The notes under the pieces were generated by a model, which was not told where the DNA came from, ran no database searches, and saw only the letters and a list, made by a program, of their open reading frames with translations. A program made the translations under genes and the position numbers. Shown here piece after piece: positions 27,713 through 39,548 of a stretch of DNA of 64,000 nt (position 1 is its first letter; each line of letters starts with the position of its first letter). The stretch is from Pseudomonas simiae. GTDB lineage: Bacteria > Pseudomonadota > Gammaproteobacteria > Pseudomonadales > Pseudomonadaceae. The stretch lies in contig NZ_FOKB01000002.1 of assembly GCF_900111895.1 (NCBI RefSeq), positions 310,001 to 374,000 of the forward strand, in the 5' to 3' direction.

Positions 27713-30700
27713 ATGAACGTTTACTCCAATGCTTTTAACTTCAATAGCCGCCTCAATGGCGTTGTCGACACGCGCACTGGTCAGTACGTTTGCCGTATTG
27801 CACTGGCCACACTCTACCCGCAGGGGCCGTTGGAAATAAGTCGTGAAATTGCACTCTCCTTCTCCCTGTTGAACTCAGATGTCTCAGGTAACTATGGCGC
27901 CGGGTGGCGCCTTGACAACACGGAGTTTGATCTGGCGACTTCAAAGCTGACGTTGTTGACAGGTGAGCAATACCAAACCCATGGGCTGCCGTCTGTGGGG
28001 CGCACATTGGTGATCAAGGACCGAAAGCTCAAGGACCTGGTGGTCCAGCGTGTCGGCGAGTCCACGCTTCATGTGATTTATAAGGACGGCACCCTTGAAA
28101 TCCTAGGGCGCCCGAGTAGCTCTGGGCCTTACAAGATCACAGCCATTCAGTTTGAAAACGGTGAGCGCTTGCGCTTTTCTTATCTCCAGGGGGGGCCGTT
28201 GGAGCGCATTCAGAACGATCAAGGGCAAGACTTGTTGGTGTTGACCTACATGGGCGCCTTACTTGTGGAGGCCGACGTTTTGATTGACGGTGGCCGGTAT
28301 GCCCGTACTCGAATTGCCTATGGGAATGTTAACAACCAACTAGTGCGCGTCACTGTCCCTTACGATCGTACACAGGCTCCGGAAACTGCGGCCTATACAT
28401 TTGTCTACCACAGACCGTTTCGCAACGGCCTCATCGCGATCAGCGAAGTCAACTCACCGATGGGGGGTAACACACTCATCAGCTACGAAGAGAATGGCCA
28501 TCAATACGCAAACAATCAGTACATCCCGCGCGTGGTGGGGTGGCGGCAAACCCCGGGGGGTAATCAGCCACCGATCGGTCGTAAGTACAGTTACAGTGCG
28601 GGGACTAACTTCACAGGTTATCCCTACTCGGGTGGCTTCACTCCGGGTGAAGAAAACATGTACCTGATTGCCGGTGACTATGCCTATTGGGGCGAAGAGA
28701 CGGTCATTGATGTGAGCAACAATGATGCCCCGTTGTATGCCACCCGCATGACCTATAACAAGTTCCACCTGTTGACCGAGGAGCGCGTGACCCGCGAAGG
28801 GACCCGAACCACCACAAGTCTTGCCTATAACATCCTCCCTGGAAAATTGTTCCCTGATCAGCCGCCCAACCTGCAATTGCCTCGGCAGGTGGTCAGACGC
28901 TTCGAATTGGTTGCTGGCGGCAACGCTCGTGAAGAAGTGCAAACCATGGAGACCGATGACTATGGCAACGAGCTAAGTCGTACCGAAGCCTCTGGCGTTT
29001 GTGTCGAACGCAGCTATTACCCGGTCGCGGGCGAGGCGGGAAAGTGTCCGGCCGACCCCCATGGTTTGTTCCAGCGCTTCGTGAAGCAAGAGCGCCTTGT
29101 TGCCGCAGGCGATACGCCAGCCGCACGACTCACCGAGTACACACATACCCGTGTGCCACAGACGGGTAACAGCTACTTTGTGGTGCAGGAGTCGGTGACT
29201 CAACCTGACCTGTTCAGCACGCGGCATACCTACTACGACACACCCGTCTTGTTGGTTGGTCGATTGAAAAGCACGTCCAATACAATCGACGAGCTTGCGT
29301 TGACCAGTCACTTCACCTACACCGTTGCGGCGGGCAACCTTGTTGAGACCCGGCGCATGATGGGGCGTGAAGGGCAATGGCTTGAGTCGGCACGCACGCT
29401 CTCGCTGGTCAATCGGCGGTTGCTGTCGATGACTCGAGACGGTGGTTGCTCACTGGATCTGGCGTTCGATGTCAGTGGCCGTTTGACAGCGGAAACAGTT
29501 TCTCTCGGCAAACCCCAGCAAGCCGGGCGGCGTTACGCCTATCATTTTGCGACGCCGGAAAAACGTGCTCATTTGATCACCACTGATGCGCAAAATAACC
29601 AGGTCATTACCTACTTTGATGGTGTCGGGCGCCAAGTGTCCGAAGCTCAATTGATCGGTGCCAACCGTGACCAGGAGCGTGTCACCAGAACGTGGCGTTA
29701 CGACGCGTTGGAGCAACTATCGGAAGTGGTCAAGCACGATTACCTGACCGATGGGCAGCGCTCATTGAAAAGCACCTACTCCTATAACCATTGGGGCAAC
29801 TCCAGTCGTGTGACCCGCGCCGATGGCAGTGTGCAGATCGATGAGTACGATCCACTGCTCAACCTCAGGGTCGAAGGAGTTGAAGGCGGCGAGCGCTTGA
29901 GGCGTTACTTCAATGAGCACAATCAGCCGGTAAAAGTGGAACGTCTCGACGCAGGCGGCGCGACTGTCGAAGTGGAGTCGCGCACCTACGATGGCTTGGG
30001 GCGCTGCCTGTCGGTACTGGATAATATGGGCAACAAGCGCACCGAGTTTACCTATGATGCCTTCGACCGGTTAATGACGACCCTTGAAATACCGCTTGAT
30101 GGCACGCCGCAAAGGCTGCAAAAAACGGACTATGCCCCCGGCACCAGCGACGCAATGATCAGTGCGTTGGCGGTCGATGGCAAGTGTCTGGGGGCCCGTA
30201 CTTATGACAGCTTGGGCCGCTTGACCAGTCAGACGCGCGGGACGGGGCAGACCACAACCTGGGAGTATGAGTCTGGATGGACTGAGCCTGTCGCCATAAC
30301 TTCCCCACGGGGTCATCGTCAGACGCTGACTTACGATAAAGAGTTGGGTGTACCGATCCGTAGAGAGATGACAGGGCTTCCGGTGAGCGCCTACCGACAT
30401 GATGCAACTACCAGCATGTTGACCCGCTCGGAAACCGATGGCCTGATTCACGAGTATTTTCAGGACGCGAATGGCCATCCAGAAAAGGATATTCAAACCG
30501 CCAACGGTGAGTCACTCACTGCGCTGTATAGCCATTCTCCTGGTGGGCGCCTGTTGCATCAAACGGCTGCCGATGGTCAGCTCAGCACGCTTGAGTACGA
30601 TATTTACGGGCGTTTTTCCCGGATCACCACCGGGCCCATGGTGATCGAGCAAGGCTACGATACCCTTGGCCGGCCTCAGGACCTGACCACGGTCTATGAG

Positions 30701-32482
30701 GACACGACGGTGGTGACCAAGGTGTCTTATGATGCATGGGGACGGGAAGCCGAACGCCGCTTCGAGGAGAACGGTGTACTGCTGCAGGTGATGACCAATA
30801 CGTATCACGCCAACAGTCTGTTGGCGACCCGCTTTCTTCGAGACGCGAGTTCGCGGGTGGTGATTGGTGAAACGTTCACCTACGACGCTTTCTTACGGTT
30901 GAAAACCTACCGTTGCGAAGGCCTCGAACAGCCTCAGGATCATTTGGGGAGAGGCATTGTCGGGCAGGACTTCAGCTTAGATGGCCTCAACAATATCACC
31001 GGCGTAGTGACCACCTTTGTCGATGGCACGCAGGACATCTGCGAGCGATTTTTCACCGGCGCCGATCCGACACGATTGACTCGCCTGACCCATACGGCAC
31101 CACCACAAGATGTGACCCTGACGTACGATGCGGCGGGCAACCTGCAGGCAGGACCGTCTGGGCAGGTCTATACGTACAATGCCTTTGAGCAACTGACAGG
31201 TGTGCACGCCGGTTCCGACCAGTACAGCTACCAGTACGATGCCGACTCCCGACAGGTCGTTGCATCCCGGGGCGATGAGCCGCCAGTGAGGTTGGCCTAT
31301 AGCGGCGAAGGCCTTGAACTACTGGTTGAGGGGAACAAAACCATCCGTTACGCCAACGGCGATGATCAAGTGATGGCACTCAGCGGTGGGGTGGATGGGG
31401 TGCAGTTGTATGCCAACGATGCCTCTGGCAGCGTGCGCGGCATAACCGCCCCAAGCGAGGCTCATGTGCGGCGACACTACACGCCCTATGGCGATACGAC
31501 GATATCGCTGGACGATGGTAAGGCCCGCAGCATGGCCGACCTGCAACTACCTGGAATCAATGGCCAGCGACTGGACGTAGCGACCAACCTCTACGTCCTC
31601 GGCAGCGGCGTGCGCGCCTATGACCCGCGCCTGATGATATTTCTGCAGGCTGATCCGCTGAGCCCTTTCGATGAAGGTGGGGTCAATGGTTATGGGTACG
31701 CTGCGTGTAATCCGACCAACATGATGGACCCCAGCGGGTTGTGGCCGACCTGGTTGAAGTGGGCTTTCACAGGGGCTGCGTTGGCGTTTGGCGTTGTGAC
31801 ACTGGGGGCAGGTTTGGCAGGCATTGCTGCTGCTGGTTTAGCCGCCGTTACCTCGGCCCAGATAGTAGCCGTCGTCGGAGCGACGATGGGTGTCATTGGC
31901 AACATCTTAGGGGTGACCGCACTGAGTATAGAAGCGGTTGATAACGCAAACGGATGGGATCGCTCCCATCACATTAAAAATCTGGGGTGGGCGTCTTTCT
32001 CCTTTTCCATCGCCAGTTGGTCAGCCAGTGGGTACAACGCCTGGGGGGCTGCGAGTAAAGCGTATGGCGCGGCGAAGACGGGGGTGGATGTAGGGAAGAA
32101 CACAGCTGGTTTTGTTGTCGACGTCCCACTGCGTGAGGCGCTGAGGAGTGGGAGCAAATTAATCTTGGGTCGAACCTTTAAATTCGGTAAAGCGGTGACC
32201 ACTAGCAGTAAGGCGTTCGGTTCCACACGAGCATTTGTCAGAACGGCTAATTTGATGCGCTCGTTGGTGGCGCGTTACGACGCTCTCGACTCCCCTTCCG
32301 AAGTGGACGACGCGACTAAGGGGGAAAGACGTGAGGCGCAGTCGCAATCACGTTCGGAGCTGGCGCACATCGCCGACATGCCAGACACCGCAAACCGGTT
32401 TTATCTGGCGTTCAGGGAGGAGGCTTTACGTATTCGTCAGCCGATCCTGAGTGAGCTTTACCAGGCGGCACCACAACGGTAA
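27713..32482 (+). CDS. Rhs/YD-repeat protein with variable C-terminus (possible toxin)
   Basis: 1589 aa. Many YD-type repeats (for example TRADGSVQIDEYDPLLNLR, YDALEQLSEVV, YDAAGNLQAG) build the hollow Rhs/TcC shell. The core ends at about residues 1333-1343 with NPTNMMDPSGL, matching the N-P-x4-D-P-x-G-L auto-cleavage signature. The tail of about 245 residues starts with a hydrophobic stretch (1349-1410) and ends with a basic/alpha-helical part; its activity is unrecognised. There is no N-terminal PAAR or signal peptide, so a standard T6SS or Sec route is not evident. No immunity gene follows. Overall layout recalls TcB/TcC-like BC components. Confidence 0.9.
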   Translation: MNVYSNAFNFNSRLNGVVDTRTGQYVCRIALATLYPQGPLEISREIALSFSLLNSDVSGNYGAGWRLDNTEFDLATSKLTLLTGEQYQTHGLPSVGRTLVIKDRKLKDLVVQRVGESTLHVIYKDGTLEILGRPSSSGPYKITAIQFENGERLRFSYLQGGPLERIQNDQGQDLLVLTYMGALLVEADVLIDGGRYARTRIAYGNVNNQLVRVTVPYDRTQAPETAAYTFVYHRPFRNGLIAISEVNSPMGGNTLISYEENGHQYANNQYIPRVVGWRQTPGGNQPPIGRKYSYSAGTNFTGYPYSGGFTPGEENMYLIAGDYAYWGEETVIDVSNNDAPLYATRMTYNKFHLLTEERVTREGTRTTTSLAYNILPGKLFPDQPPNLQLPRQVVRRFELVAGGNAREEVQTMETDDYGNELSRTEASGVCVERSYYPVAGEAGKCPADPHGLFQRFVKQERLVAAGDTPAARLTEYTHTRVPQTGNSYFVVQESVTQPDLFSTRHTYYDTPVLLVGRLKSTSNTIDELALTSHFTYTVAAGNLVETRRMMGREGQWLESARTLSLVNRRLLSMTRDGGCSLDLAFDVSGRLTAETVSLGKPQQAGRRYAYHFATPEKRAHLITTDAQNNQVITYFDGVGRQVSEAQLIGANRDQERVTRTWRYDALEQLSEVVKHDYLTDGQRSLKSTYSYNHWGNSSRVTRADGSVQIDEYDPLLNLRVEGVEGGERLRRYFNEHNQPVKVERLDAGGATVEVESRTYDGLGRCLSVLDNMGNKRTEFTYDAFDRLMTTLEIPLDGTPQRLQKTDYAPGTSDAMISALAVDGKCLGARTYDSLGRLTSQTRGTGQTTTWEYESGWTEPVAITSPRGHRQTLTYDKELGVPIRREMTGLPVSAYRHDATTSMLTRSETDGLIHEYFQDANGHPEKDIQTANGESLTALYSHSPGGRLLHQTAADGQLSTLEYDIYGRFSRITTGPMVIEQGYDTLGRPQDLTTVYEDTTVVTKVSYDAWGREAERRFEENGVLLQVMTNTYHANSLLATRFLRDASSRVVIGETFTYDAFLRLKTYRCEGLEQPQDHLGRGIVGQDFSLDGLNNITGVVTTFVDGTQDICERFFTGADPTRLTRLTHTAPPQDVTLTYDAAGNLQAGPSGQVYTYNAFEQLTGVHAGSDQYSYQYDADSRQVVASRGDEPPVRLAYSGEGLELLVEGNKTIRYANGDDQVMALSGGVDGVQLYANDASGSVRGITAPSEAHVRRHYTPYGDTTISLDDGKARSMADLQLPGINGQRLDVATNLYVLGSGVRAYDPRLMIFLQADPLSPFDEGGVNGYGYAACNPTNMMDPSGLWPTWLKWAFTGAALAFGVVTLGAGLAGIAAAGLAAVTSAQIVAVVGATMGVIGNILGVTALSIEAVDNANGWDRSHHIKNLGWASFSFSIASWSASGYNAWGAASKAYGAAKTGVDVGKNTAGFVVDVPLREALRSGSKLILGRTFKFGKAVTTSSKAFGSTRAFVRTANLMRSLVARYDALDSPSEVDDATKGERREAQSQSRSELAHIADMPDTANRFYLAFREEALRIRQPILSELYQAAPQR

Positions 32483-32550
32483 GGGTGATTCAAACACATC
32501 AGCAACGTGGAAAGCGTTGCGGCGATGTCGCTCCGCTGGAAATAGTGGAC

Positions 32551-32580
32551 AAAAAAGCAGGTACATAAAGCCCTGCTTCT
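32551..32580. terminator. Bidirectional terminator between the Rhs gene and rhlB
   Basis: AAGCAGG (32555-32561) pairs with CCTGCTT (32572-32578), with an A-run to the left, which gives a U-run for minus-strand rhlB transcripts. It lies between convergent genes. Confidence 0.55.
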
Positions 32581-32597
32581 TCGTCCTTGGTTCAGGC

Positions 32598-34061
32598 TTA
32601 CGGGCGTTTGCGCTCGACAGGGCGCAACAGGTGCGTCGGCGGCGTTTCACAGCTGATCTTGCGCCCCAGCAGCGTCTCGATCGACGGCAACTGATACGAG
32701 TCATCTTCCCCGGCAAAGCTGATCGATACACCCGCCGCCCCGGCACGACCGGTACGGCCGATACGGTGTACGTAATCGTCCGGCACTTCCGGCAGGGTGA
32801 AGTTGATCACATGGCTGATGCCATCGATGTGAATCCCGCGACCGGCCACGTCGGTGGCCACCAGCACGCGGATCTTGCCTTCGCGGAAGCCTTCGAGGGT
32901 CTTGATGCGCTTGTGCTGTGGCACATCGCCCGACAGTTGCGCAGCGTTGACGCCGTCACGCACCAGGCGTTCTTCGATGCGGCGCACTTCGTCCTTGCGG
33001 TTGGCAAACACCATCACGCGCTCCCAACCGTTGTCGTTGACCAGGTTGTAGAGCAGCTTGTACTTGTCGGCACCGGCCACGGCATAGATGTGTTGCTCGA
33101 CGTTCTCGCTGGCGACGTTTTCCGCTTCGATCTCGACGATGGACGGGTCGGTGGTCCACTGCTTGGCGAGGTTCATCACGTCCTCGGTGAAGGTCGCGGA
33201 GAACAGCAGGGTCTGACGCTCGGATTTCGGCGGGGTCTGGCGAATGATCTGACGCACTTGTGGGATGAAACCCATGTCGAGCATGCGGTCGGCTTCGTCC
33301 AGTACCATCACTTCTACCATGTCCAGGTGCACGTCGCCGCGCTGGTTGAAGTCCAGCAGTCGGCCCGGCGTGGCTACCAGAATGTCGCAGTGACGGGCTT
33401 CGAGGTGCTTGAGCTGTTTATCGAAGTCCATGCCGCCGACGAACGTCATTACGTTAAGGCCGGTGTACTTGGTCAGGTCTGCGGCGTCCTTGGCAATCTG
33501 TACCACCAGCTCCCGGGTCGGGGCGATGATCAGCGCGCGCGGCTCACCCATGTAGCGTTCTTTCGGCGGCGGCGTCTGCAGCAACTGGGTAATGATCGAG
33601 ATCAGGAACGCGGCGGTCTTGCCGGTGCCGGTCTGTGCGCGACCGATGGCGTCTTTGCCGGCCAGGGTGAAGCCCAGCACCTGCGCTTGGATCGGTGTGC
33701 AGTACGGGAATCCCAGGTCCTGGATGGCGTGCATCAGTTCAGGCGCCAATTTGAAATCGTGGAAGCGCGTCTTGCCTTCCTGCGGCTCGACGACGAAGTC
33801 TTCGAGTTTCCATGGGATCACCGGCGGCGTTGGCGCACGTTCGCGACGTGGCTTCGGTGCCACTGGCGCGGCAGCGGGTTCAACCGGCTTTGCCTGTTCA
33901 GGCGGTGTCACCGTTGGCTTCTTTGGCTGGGCAGCCGGTGCGTGCCGTGCGGGCTGTTTGCCGTCATTGCGGCTACCGGCTGTCGGAGCAGGAGCACTGG
34001 AATCAGGCGCGAGCGGCTCAGCCTCGCTTTTGCCGAACATCTTCTTGAGTGCTTTGAGCAC
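32598..34061 (-). CDS. rhlB: ATP-dependent RNA helicase RhlB
   Basis: 487 aa. A DEAD-box helicase of RNA turnover. A low-complexity Pro/Ala/Lys-rich N-terminal extension of about 100 residues precedes the helicase core: Q motif with [11 protein letters not shown], Walker [21 protein letters not shown] (VLDEADRM), SAT (LFSATF) and [10 protein letters not shown]. Conserved order with the carboxylesterase and amino-acid transporter genes supports rhlB rather than another DEAD-box paralogue. It converges on the Rhs island. Confidence 0.93.
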   Translation of the reverse strand: MLKALKKMFGKSEAEPLAPDSSAPAPTAGSRNDGKQPARHAPAAQPKKPTVTPPEQAKPVEPAAAPVAPKPRRERAPTPPVIPWKLEDFVVEPQEGKTRFHDFKLAPELMHAIQDLGFPYCTPIQAQVLGFTLAGKDAIGRAQTGTGKTAAFLISIITQLLQTPPPKERYMGEPRALIIAPTRELVVQIAKDAADLTKYTGLNVMTFVGGMDFDKQLKHLEARHCDILVATPGRLLDFNQRGDVHLDMVEVMVLDEADRMLDMGFIPQVRQIIRQTPPKSERQTLLFSATFTEDVMNLAKQWTTDPSIVEIEAENVASENVEQHIYAVAGADKYKLLYNLVNDNGWERVMVFANRKDEVRRIEERLVRDGVNAAQLSGDVPQHKRIKTLEGFREGKIRVLVATDVAGRGIHIDGISHVINFTLPEVPDDYVHRIGRTGRAGAAGVSISFAGEDDSYQLPSIETLLGRKISCETPPTHLLRPVERKRP

Positions 34062-34163
34062 GGTGATCTCATTAATTGGTTAAGGAATGTACGCCGGCCA
34101 GTGTAATGCAAGAATCGGGCGCGGCGTAGTGCGTCTGTCATACAGCTACATAAACTGTGGTTT

Positions 34164-35166
<1,003 letters not shown>

Positions 35167-36198
35167 ATGAAGGTATTGAAATCCACCCTGGCCATCGTTT
35201 CCGCGGCGGCCGTTCTGGGTGTCAGCGGTTTCGCCCAAGCCGGCGCCACTCTGGATGCCGTGCAGAAGAAAGGCTTTGTGCAATGTGGCGTGAGTGACGG
35301 CCTGCCGGGTTTCTCGGTGCCGGATGCCAGCGGCAAGATCCTCGGGATCGACGCTGATGTGTGCCGCGCCGTGGCCGCTGCCGTTTTCGGCGACGCTACC
35401 AAGGTCAAATTCAGCCAGTTGAATGCCAAGGAGCGTTTCACCGCGCTTCAGTCCGGCGAAGTCGACATTCTGTCCCGTAACACGACCATGACCAGCTCCC
35501 GCGACGCCGGCATGGGCTTGAAATTCCCAGGCTTCATCACTTATTACGATGGCATCGGCTTCCTGGTAAACAACAAGCTGGGCGTGAAAAGTGCCAAAGA
35601 GCTGGACGGTGCAACCATCTGCATCCAGGCCGGTACCACCACTGAGCTGAACGTTTCCGACTACTTCCGCGGCAACAACCTGAAATACACCCCGATCACC
35701 TTCGATACCTCCGACGAAAGCGCCAAGTCGCTGGAGTCCGGGCGTTGCGACGTGCTGACCTCCGACAAGTCCCAACTGTTCGCCCAGCGCAGCAAGCTGG
35801 CCGCACCGAAAGACTACGTGGTACTGCCGGAAACCATTTCCAAAGAGCCATTGGGCCCCGTCGTGCGTAACGGCGACGACGAGTGGCTGGCCATCGTGCG
35901 CTGGGTTGGCTACGCCATGCTCAACGCTGAAGAAGCCGGCATCACTTCGAAAAACGTTGAAGCTGAAGCCAAGTCCACCAAGAACCCGGACGTTGCACGT
36001 CTGCTCGGTGCTGACGGCGAATACGGCAAAGACCTGAAAGTGAAGAAAGACTGGGTCGTACAGATCGTCAAGCAAGTCGGTAACTACGGTGAAGTGTTTG
36101 AGCGCAACCTGGGCAAGAGCACCCCGCTGGAAATCGACCGTGGCCTGAACGCGCTGTGGAACAACGGCGGCATTCAATACGCACCCCCTGTGCGCTGA
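35167..36198 (+). CDS. aapJ: General L-amino-acid ABC transporter, substrate-binding protein
   Basis: 343 aa. Signal peptide at residues 1-26 (IVSAAAVLGVSGFAQA), then a type II periplasmic-binding fold with VQCGVSDGLPGFSVPD, GIDADVCRAVAAAVFGD and SRNTTMTSSRDA as in AapJ/BztA of broad-specificity amino-acid transporters. GGAGG lies six bases before the ATG. First gene of aapJQMP; expected to deliver glutamate, aspartate and other L-amino acids to AapQM. Confidence 0.95.
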   Translation: MKVLKSTLAIVSAAAVLGVSGFAQAGATLDAVQKKGFVQCGVSDGLPGFSVPDASGKILGIDADVCRAVAAAVFGDATKVKFSQLNAKERFTALQSGEVDILSRNTTMTSSRDAGMGLKFPGFITYYDGIGFLVNNKLGVKSAKELDGATICIQAGTTTELNVSDYFRGNNLKYTPITFDTSDESAKSLESGRCDVLTSDKSQLFAQRSKLAAPKDYVVLPETISKEPLGPVVRNGDDEWLAIVRWVGYAMLNAEEAGITSKNVEAEAKSTKNPDVARLLGADGEYGKDLKVKKDWVVQIVKQVGNYGEVFERNLGKSTPLEIDRGLNALWNNGGIQYAPPVR

Positions 36199-36270
36199 TC
36201 GCTGATGGTTCTGTCACCCGGTGGGCCAACCGCCGGGTGATGTTCTGTTCCATTATTTTCGGGGCATTTC

Positions 36271-37452
36271 ATGCAAAAACAAATCGGCGCACCCAAGCAG
36301 AAGCTCAGCTTCAGCGATCCCAAATTGCGTGCGTGGCTCTTCCAGATCATCACGATTGTGGCGGTGGTCTCGCTGGGCTGGTACCTCTTCAACAACACCC
36401 AGACCAACCTTCAGCACCGAGGCATTACCTCGGGTTTCGACTTTCTTGAACGCAGTGCCGGCTTCGGCATCGCGCAGCATTTGATCGACTACACCGAATC
36501 GGACAGTTATGCCCGGGTGTTTGTGATCGGTTTGCTCAACACCTTGCTGGTGACTTTTATCGGCGTGATCCTGGCGACGCTGCTCGGGTTCGTCATCGGC
36601 GTGGCGCGGTTGTCGCCGAACTGGATGATCAACAAGCTGGCGACCGTGTATGTGGAAGTGTTCCGCAACATCCCGCCGCTGCTGCAAATCCTGTTCTGGT
36701 ACTTCGCGGTGTTCCTGACCATGCCGGGGCCACGCAACAGCCACAACTTCGGCGACACCTTCTTTGTCAGCAGCCGTGGCCTGAACATGCCGGCAGCGAT
36801 TGCCGCTGACGGTTTCTGGCCATTTGTGGTCAGCATCGTGGTTGCCATCGTGGCAATCGTGCTGATGGCGCGTTGGGCCAACAAGCGCTTTGAAGCCACC
36901 GGCGTACCGTTCCATAAGTTCTGGGCGGGCCTGGCGTTGTTCATCGTGATCCCGGCGTTGTGCGCCTTGATCTTCGGTGCACCGCTGCACTGGGAAATGC
37001 CCAAGCTGCAAGGTTTCAACTTTGTCGGCGGCTGGGTACTGATCCCTGAACTGCTGGCATTGACCCTGGCGCTTACCGTGTACACGGCAGCGTTTATCGC
37101 CGAGATCGTGCGTTCGGGTATCAAGTCCGTCAGCCACGGCCAGACCGAAGCCGCGCGCTCACTGGGCCTGCGCCCTGGGCCGACGCTGCGCAAGGTCATC
37201 ATTCCGCAGGCCCTGCGGGTGATCATTCCCCCGCTGACCAGCCAATACCTGAACCTGGCGAAAAACTCGTCGCTGGCAGCCGGTATCGGTTACCCGGAAA
37301 TGGTTTCGTTGTTTGCCGGCACGGTGCTCAACCAGACCGGCCAGGCCATCGAAGTCATTGCCATCACCATGAGCGTGTACCTGGCGATCAGCATCAGCAT
37401 TTCCCTGCTGATGAACTGGTACAACAAGCGCATTGCGCTGATCGAGCGGTGA
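36271..37452 (+). CDS. aapQ: General L-amino-acid ABC transporter, permease
   Basis: 393 aa. An inner-membrane HisM-family permease with a long insert between early TM helices, typical of AapQ/BztB. The EAA loop EAARSLGLRPGPTLRKVIIPQAL contacts the ATPase AapP. It lies 72 bp after aapJ and 10 bp before aapM. Confidence 0.95.
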   Translation: MQKQIGAPKQKLSFSDPKLRAWLFQIITIVAVVSLGWYLFNNTQTNLQHRGITSGFDFLERSAGFGIAQHLIDYTESDSYARVFVIGLLNTLLVTFIGVILATLLGFVIGVARLSPNWMINKLATVYVEVFRNIPPLLQILFWYFAVFLTMPGPRNSHNFGDTFFVSSRGLNMPAAIAADGFWPFVVSIVVAIVAIVLMARWANKRFEATGVPFHKFWAGLALFIVIPALCALIFGAPLHWEMPKLQGFNFVGGWVLIPELLALTLALTVYTAAFIAEIVRSGIKSVSHGQTEAARSLGLRPGPTLRKVIIPQALRVIIPPLTSQYLNLAKNSSLAAGIGYPEMVSLFAGTVLNQTGQAIEVIAITMSVYLAISISISLLMNWYNKRIALIER

Positions 37453-37462
37453 GGAAACGCCC

Positions 37463-38560
37463 ATGAGTTCACATACTTTCAAACCGGATATGCCGCCGCC
37501 GAACAAAGTGTTCGGGCCGATGGCATGGATGCGCGCCAACCTGTTTTCCAGCTGGCTCAACACCCTGCTGACGCTGTTGGCGTTCTACCTGATCTACCTG
37601 GTGGTGCCGCCGATCCTGAGCTGGGCGATCATCGACGCCAACTGGGTTGGCACCACGCGTGCCGATTGCACCAAAGAGGGCGCCTGCTGGGTGTTTATCC
37701 AACAGCGCTTCGGGCAGTTCATGTACGGCTACTACCCCGGCGACCTGCGCTGGCGCGTGGACCTGACCGTGTGGCTGGCCATCGTCGGTGTGGCGCCGTT
37801 GTTTATCTCGCGTTTCCAGCGCAAGGCGGTCTACGGCCTGGGTTTCCTGGTGCTGTACCCGATCATCGCGTTCTTCCTGCTACACGGCGGGGCGTTTGGC
37901 CTGACCAACGTGGCGACCAGCCAATGGGGCGGCCTGATGCTGACCCTGGTAATCGCCACTGTCGGCATCGCCGGCGCCTTGCCGCTGGGCATCATGCTCG
38001 CGTTGGGGCGGCGCTCGAACATGCCGGCGATTCGGGTGGTCTGCGTGACCTTCATCGAGTTCTGGCGCGGTGTACCGTTGATCACTGTGCTGTTCATGTC
38101 CTCGGTGATGCTGCCGTTGTTCCTGCCGGAAGGCATGGGCATCGACAAACTGCTGCGGGCGCTGATCGGCGTGATCCTGTTCCAGTCGGCCTACGTGGCT
38201 GAAGTGGTGCGCGGTGGCTTGCAGGCGATTCCCAAAGGTCAGTACGAAGCGGCCGCTGCGATGGGCCTCGGCTACTGGCGTTCGATGGGCCTGGTGATTC
38301 TGCCGCAAGCCCTGAAGATGGTGATCCCCGGCATCGTTAACACCTTTATCGCGTTGTTCAAGGACACCAGCCTGGTGATCATCATCGGCCTGTTCGACCT
38401 GCTCAACAGCGTCAAACAAGCCGCCGCCGACCCGAAATGGTTGGGCATGGCCACTGAAGGCTACGTGTTCGCGGCCCTGGTGTTCTGGATTTTCTGTTTT
38501 GGTATGTCGCGCTATTCCATTCATTTGGAACACAAGCTCGACACTGGCCACAAGCGTTAG
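37463..38560 (+). CDS. aapM: General L-amino-acid ABC transporter, permease
   Basis: 365 aa. The second HisM-type permease, forming a heterodimer with AapQ. N-terminal TM segment [18 protein letters not shown], a periplasmic loop with two cysteines ([10 protein letters not shown]), then the core permease with the EAA loop [21 protein letters not shown] and the family [10 protein letters not shown] block. It has GAGGAAACGCC before the ATG and is followed by aapP after 11 bp. Confidence 0.95.
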   Translation: MSSHTFKPDMPPPNKVFGPMAWMRANLFSSWLNTLLTLLAFYLIYLVVPPILSWAIIDANWVGTTRADCTKEGACWVFIQQRFGQFMYGYYPGDLRWRVDLTVWLAIVGVAPLFISRFQRKAVYGLGFLVLYPIIAFFLLHGGAFGLTNVATSQWGGLMLTLVIATVGIAGALPLGIMLALGRRSNMPAIRVVCVTFIEFWRGVPLITVLFMSSVMLPLFLPEGMGIDKLLRALIGVILFQSAYVAEVVRGGLQAIPKGQYEAAAAMGLGYWRSMGLVILPQALKMVIPGIVNTFIALFKDTSLVIIIGLFDLLNSVKQAAADPKWLGMATEGYVFAALVFWIFCFGMSRYSIHLEHKLDTGHKR

Positions 38561-38571
38561 GAGTTGATGTT

Positions 38572-39336
38572 ATGAGCGAAGCGATCAAACAGCCTGTGAG
38601 CCCTGAAGGCATTATCCAGATGCAGGGCGTCAACAAGTGGTACGGCCAGTTCCACGTGTTGAAAGACATCAACCTCAACGTCAAGCAAGGCGAGCGTATC
38701 GTGCTGTGCGGCCCGTCGGGTTCGGGCAAGTCCACCACCATCCGCTGCCTCAACCGTCTGGAAGAGCACCAGCAGGGCCGCATCGTGGTCGATGGCGTGG
38801 AGCTGACCAACGACCTCAAGCAGATCGAAGCGATCCGCCGTGAAGTGGGTATGGTGTTCCAGCACTTCAACCTGTTCCCACACCTGACCATCCTGCAGAA
38901 CTGCACGCTGGCGCCGATGTGGGTGCGCAAGATGCCTAAGCGCAAGGCCGAGGAAATCGCCATGCACTACCTGGAGCGCGTGCGCATCCCGGAGCAGGCG
39001 CACAAGTTTCCGGGCCAGCTCTCTGGCGGCCAGCAACAGCGTGTGGCGATTGCCCGTGCACTGTGCATGAAGCCGAAAATCATGCTGTTCGATGAGCCGA
39101 CTTCGGCACTCGATCCGGAAATGGTGAAGGAAGTTCTGGACACCATGATCGGTCTGGCTGAAGACGGCATGACCATGTTGTGCGTGACCCACGAAATGGG
39201 CTTTGCGCGCACCGTGGCCAACCGTGTGATCTTCATGGACAAGGGCGAGATCGTGGAACAGGCGGCGCCAAATGACTTCTTCGACAACCCGCAGAATGAC
39301 CGGACCAAGTTGTTCTTGAGCCAGATTTTGCATTGA
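38572..39336 (+). CDS. aapP: General L-amino-acid ABC transporter, ATPase
   Basis: 254 aa. Walker [11 protein letters not shown]-loop FQHFNLFPH, signature LSGGQQQR, Walker [13 protein letters not shown] and the H-loop THEMG are all intact. It powers the AapQM permease and is the last gene of the operon, followed 14 bp later by a strong terminator. Confidence 0.96.
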   Translation: MSEAIKQPVSPEGIIQMQGVNKWYGQFHVLKDINLNVKQGERIVLCGPSGSGKSTTIRCLNRLEEHQQGRIVVDGVELTNDLKQIEAIRREVGMVFQHFNLFPHLTILQNCTLAPMWVRKMPKRKAEEIAMHYLERVRIPEQAHKFPGQLSGGQQQRVAIARALCMKPKIMLFDEPTSALDPEMVKEVLDTMIGLAEDGMTMLCVTHEMGFARTVANRVIFMDKGEIVEQAAPNDFFDNPQNDRTKLFLSQILH

Positions 39337-39350
39337 TCGATGTCTGAAAA

Positions 39351-39382
39351 AATAAACCCGGCCAAGTGCCGGGTTTATTTTT
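39351..39382 (+). terminator. Rho-independent terminator of aapJQMP
   Basis: AATAAACCCGGC and GCCGGGTTTATT form a perfect 12-bp stem with a CAAGT loop, followed by TTT. The stem's own A/T end makes it usable on both strands. Confidence 0.9.
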
Positions 39383-39506
39383 GCCTGCTGAAAATTTTCA
39401 GGAGGCTTGTAGGGCGAGTTGTTGTGCGTCAATCGAAAATACCGCTCCTTTTTCCTACCTAAGAACCCCTAGTGCGTTGCCTTTGTAGGTCAGTCCGAAT
39501 AGGCTG

Positions 39507-39523
39507 TAGGAAAATTCATCCTA
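39507..39523. promoter_or_regulatory. Inverted repeat upstream of the GntR-type regulator
   Basis: TAGGA and TCCTA are separated by seven bases, 26 bp before the regulator's ATG. It is a plausible autoregulatory operator by position only. Confidence 0.3.
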
Positions 39524-39548
39524 TGATGGGACGAAAGCGCAAAATCCT

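Noticed and set aside
27713..32482. Rhs protein considered as a T6SS effector
   Set aside because: No PAAR or DUF6531-like N-terminus, no VgrG/Hcp/EagR neighbours and no immunity gene in the window.
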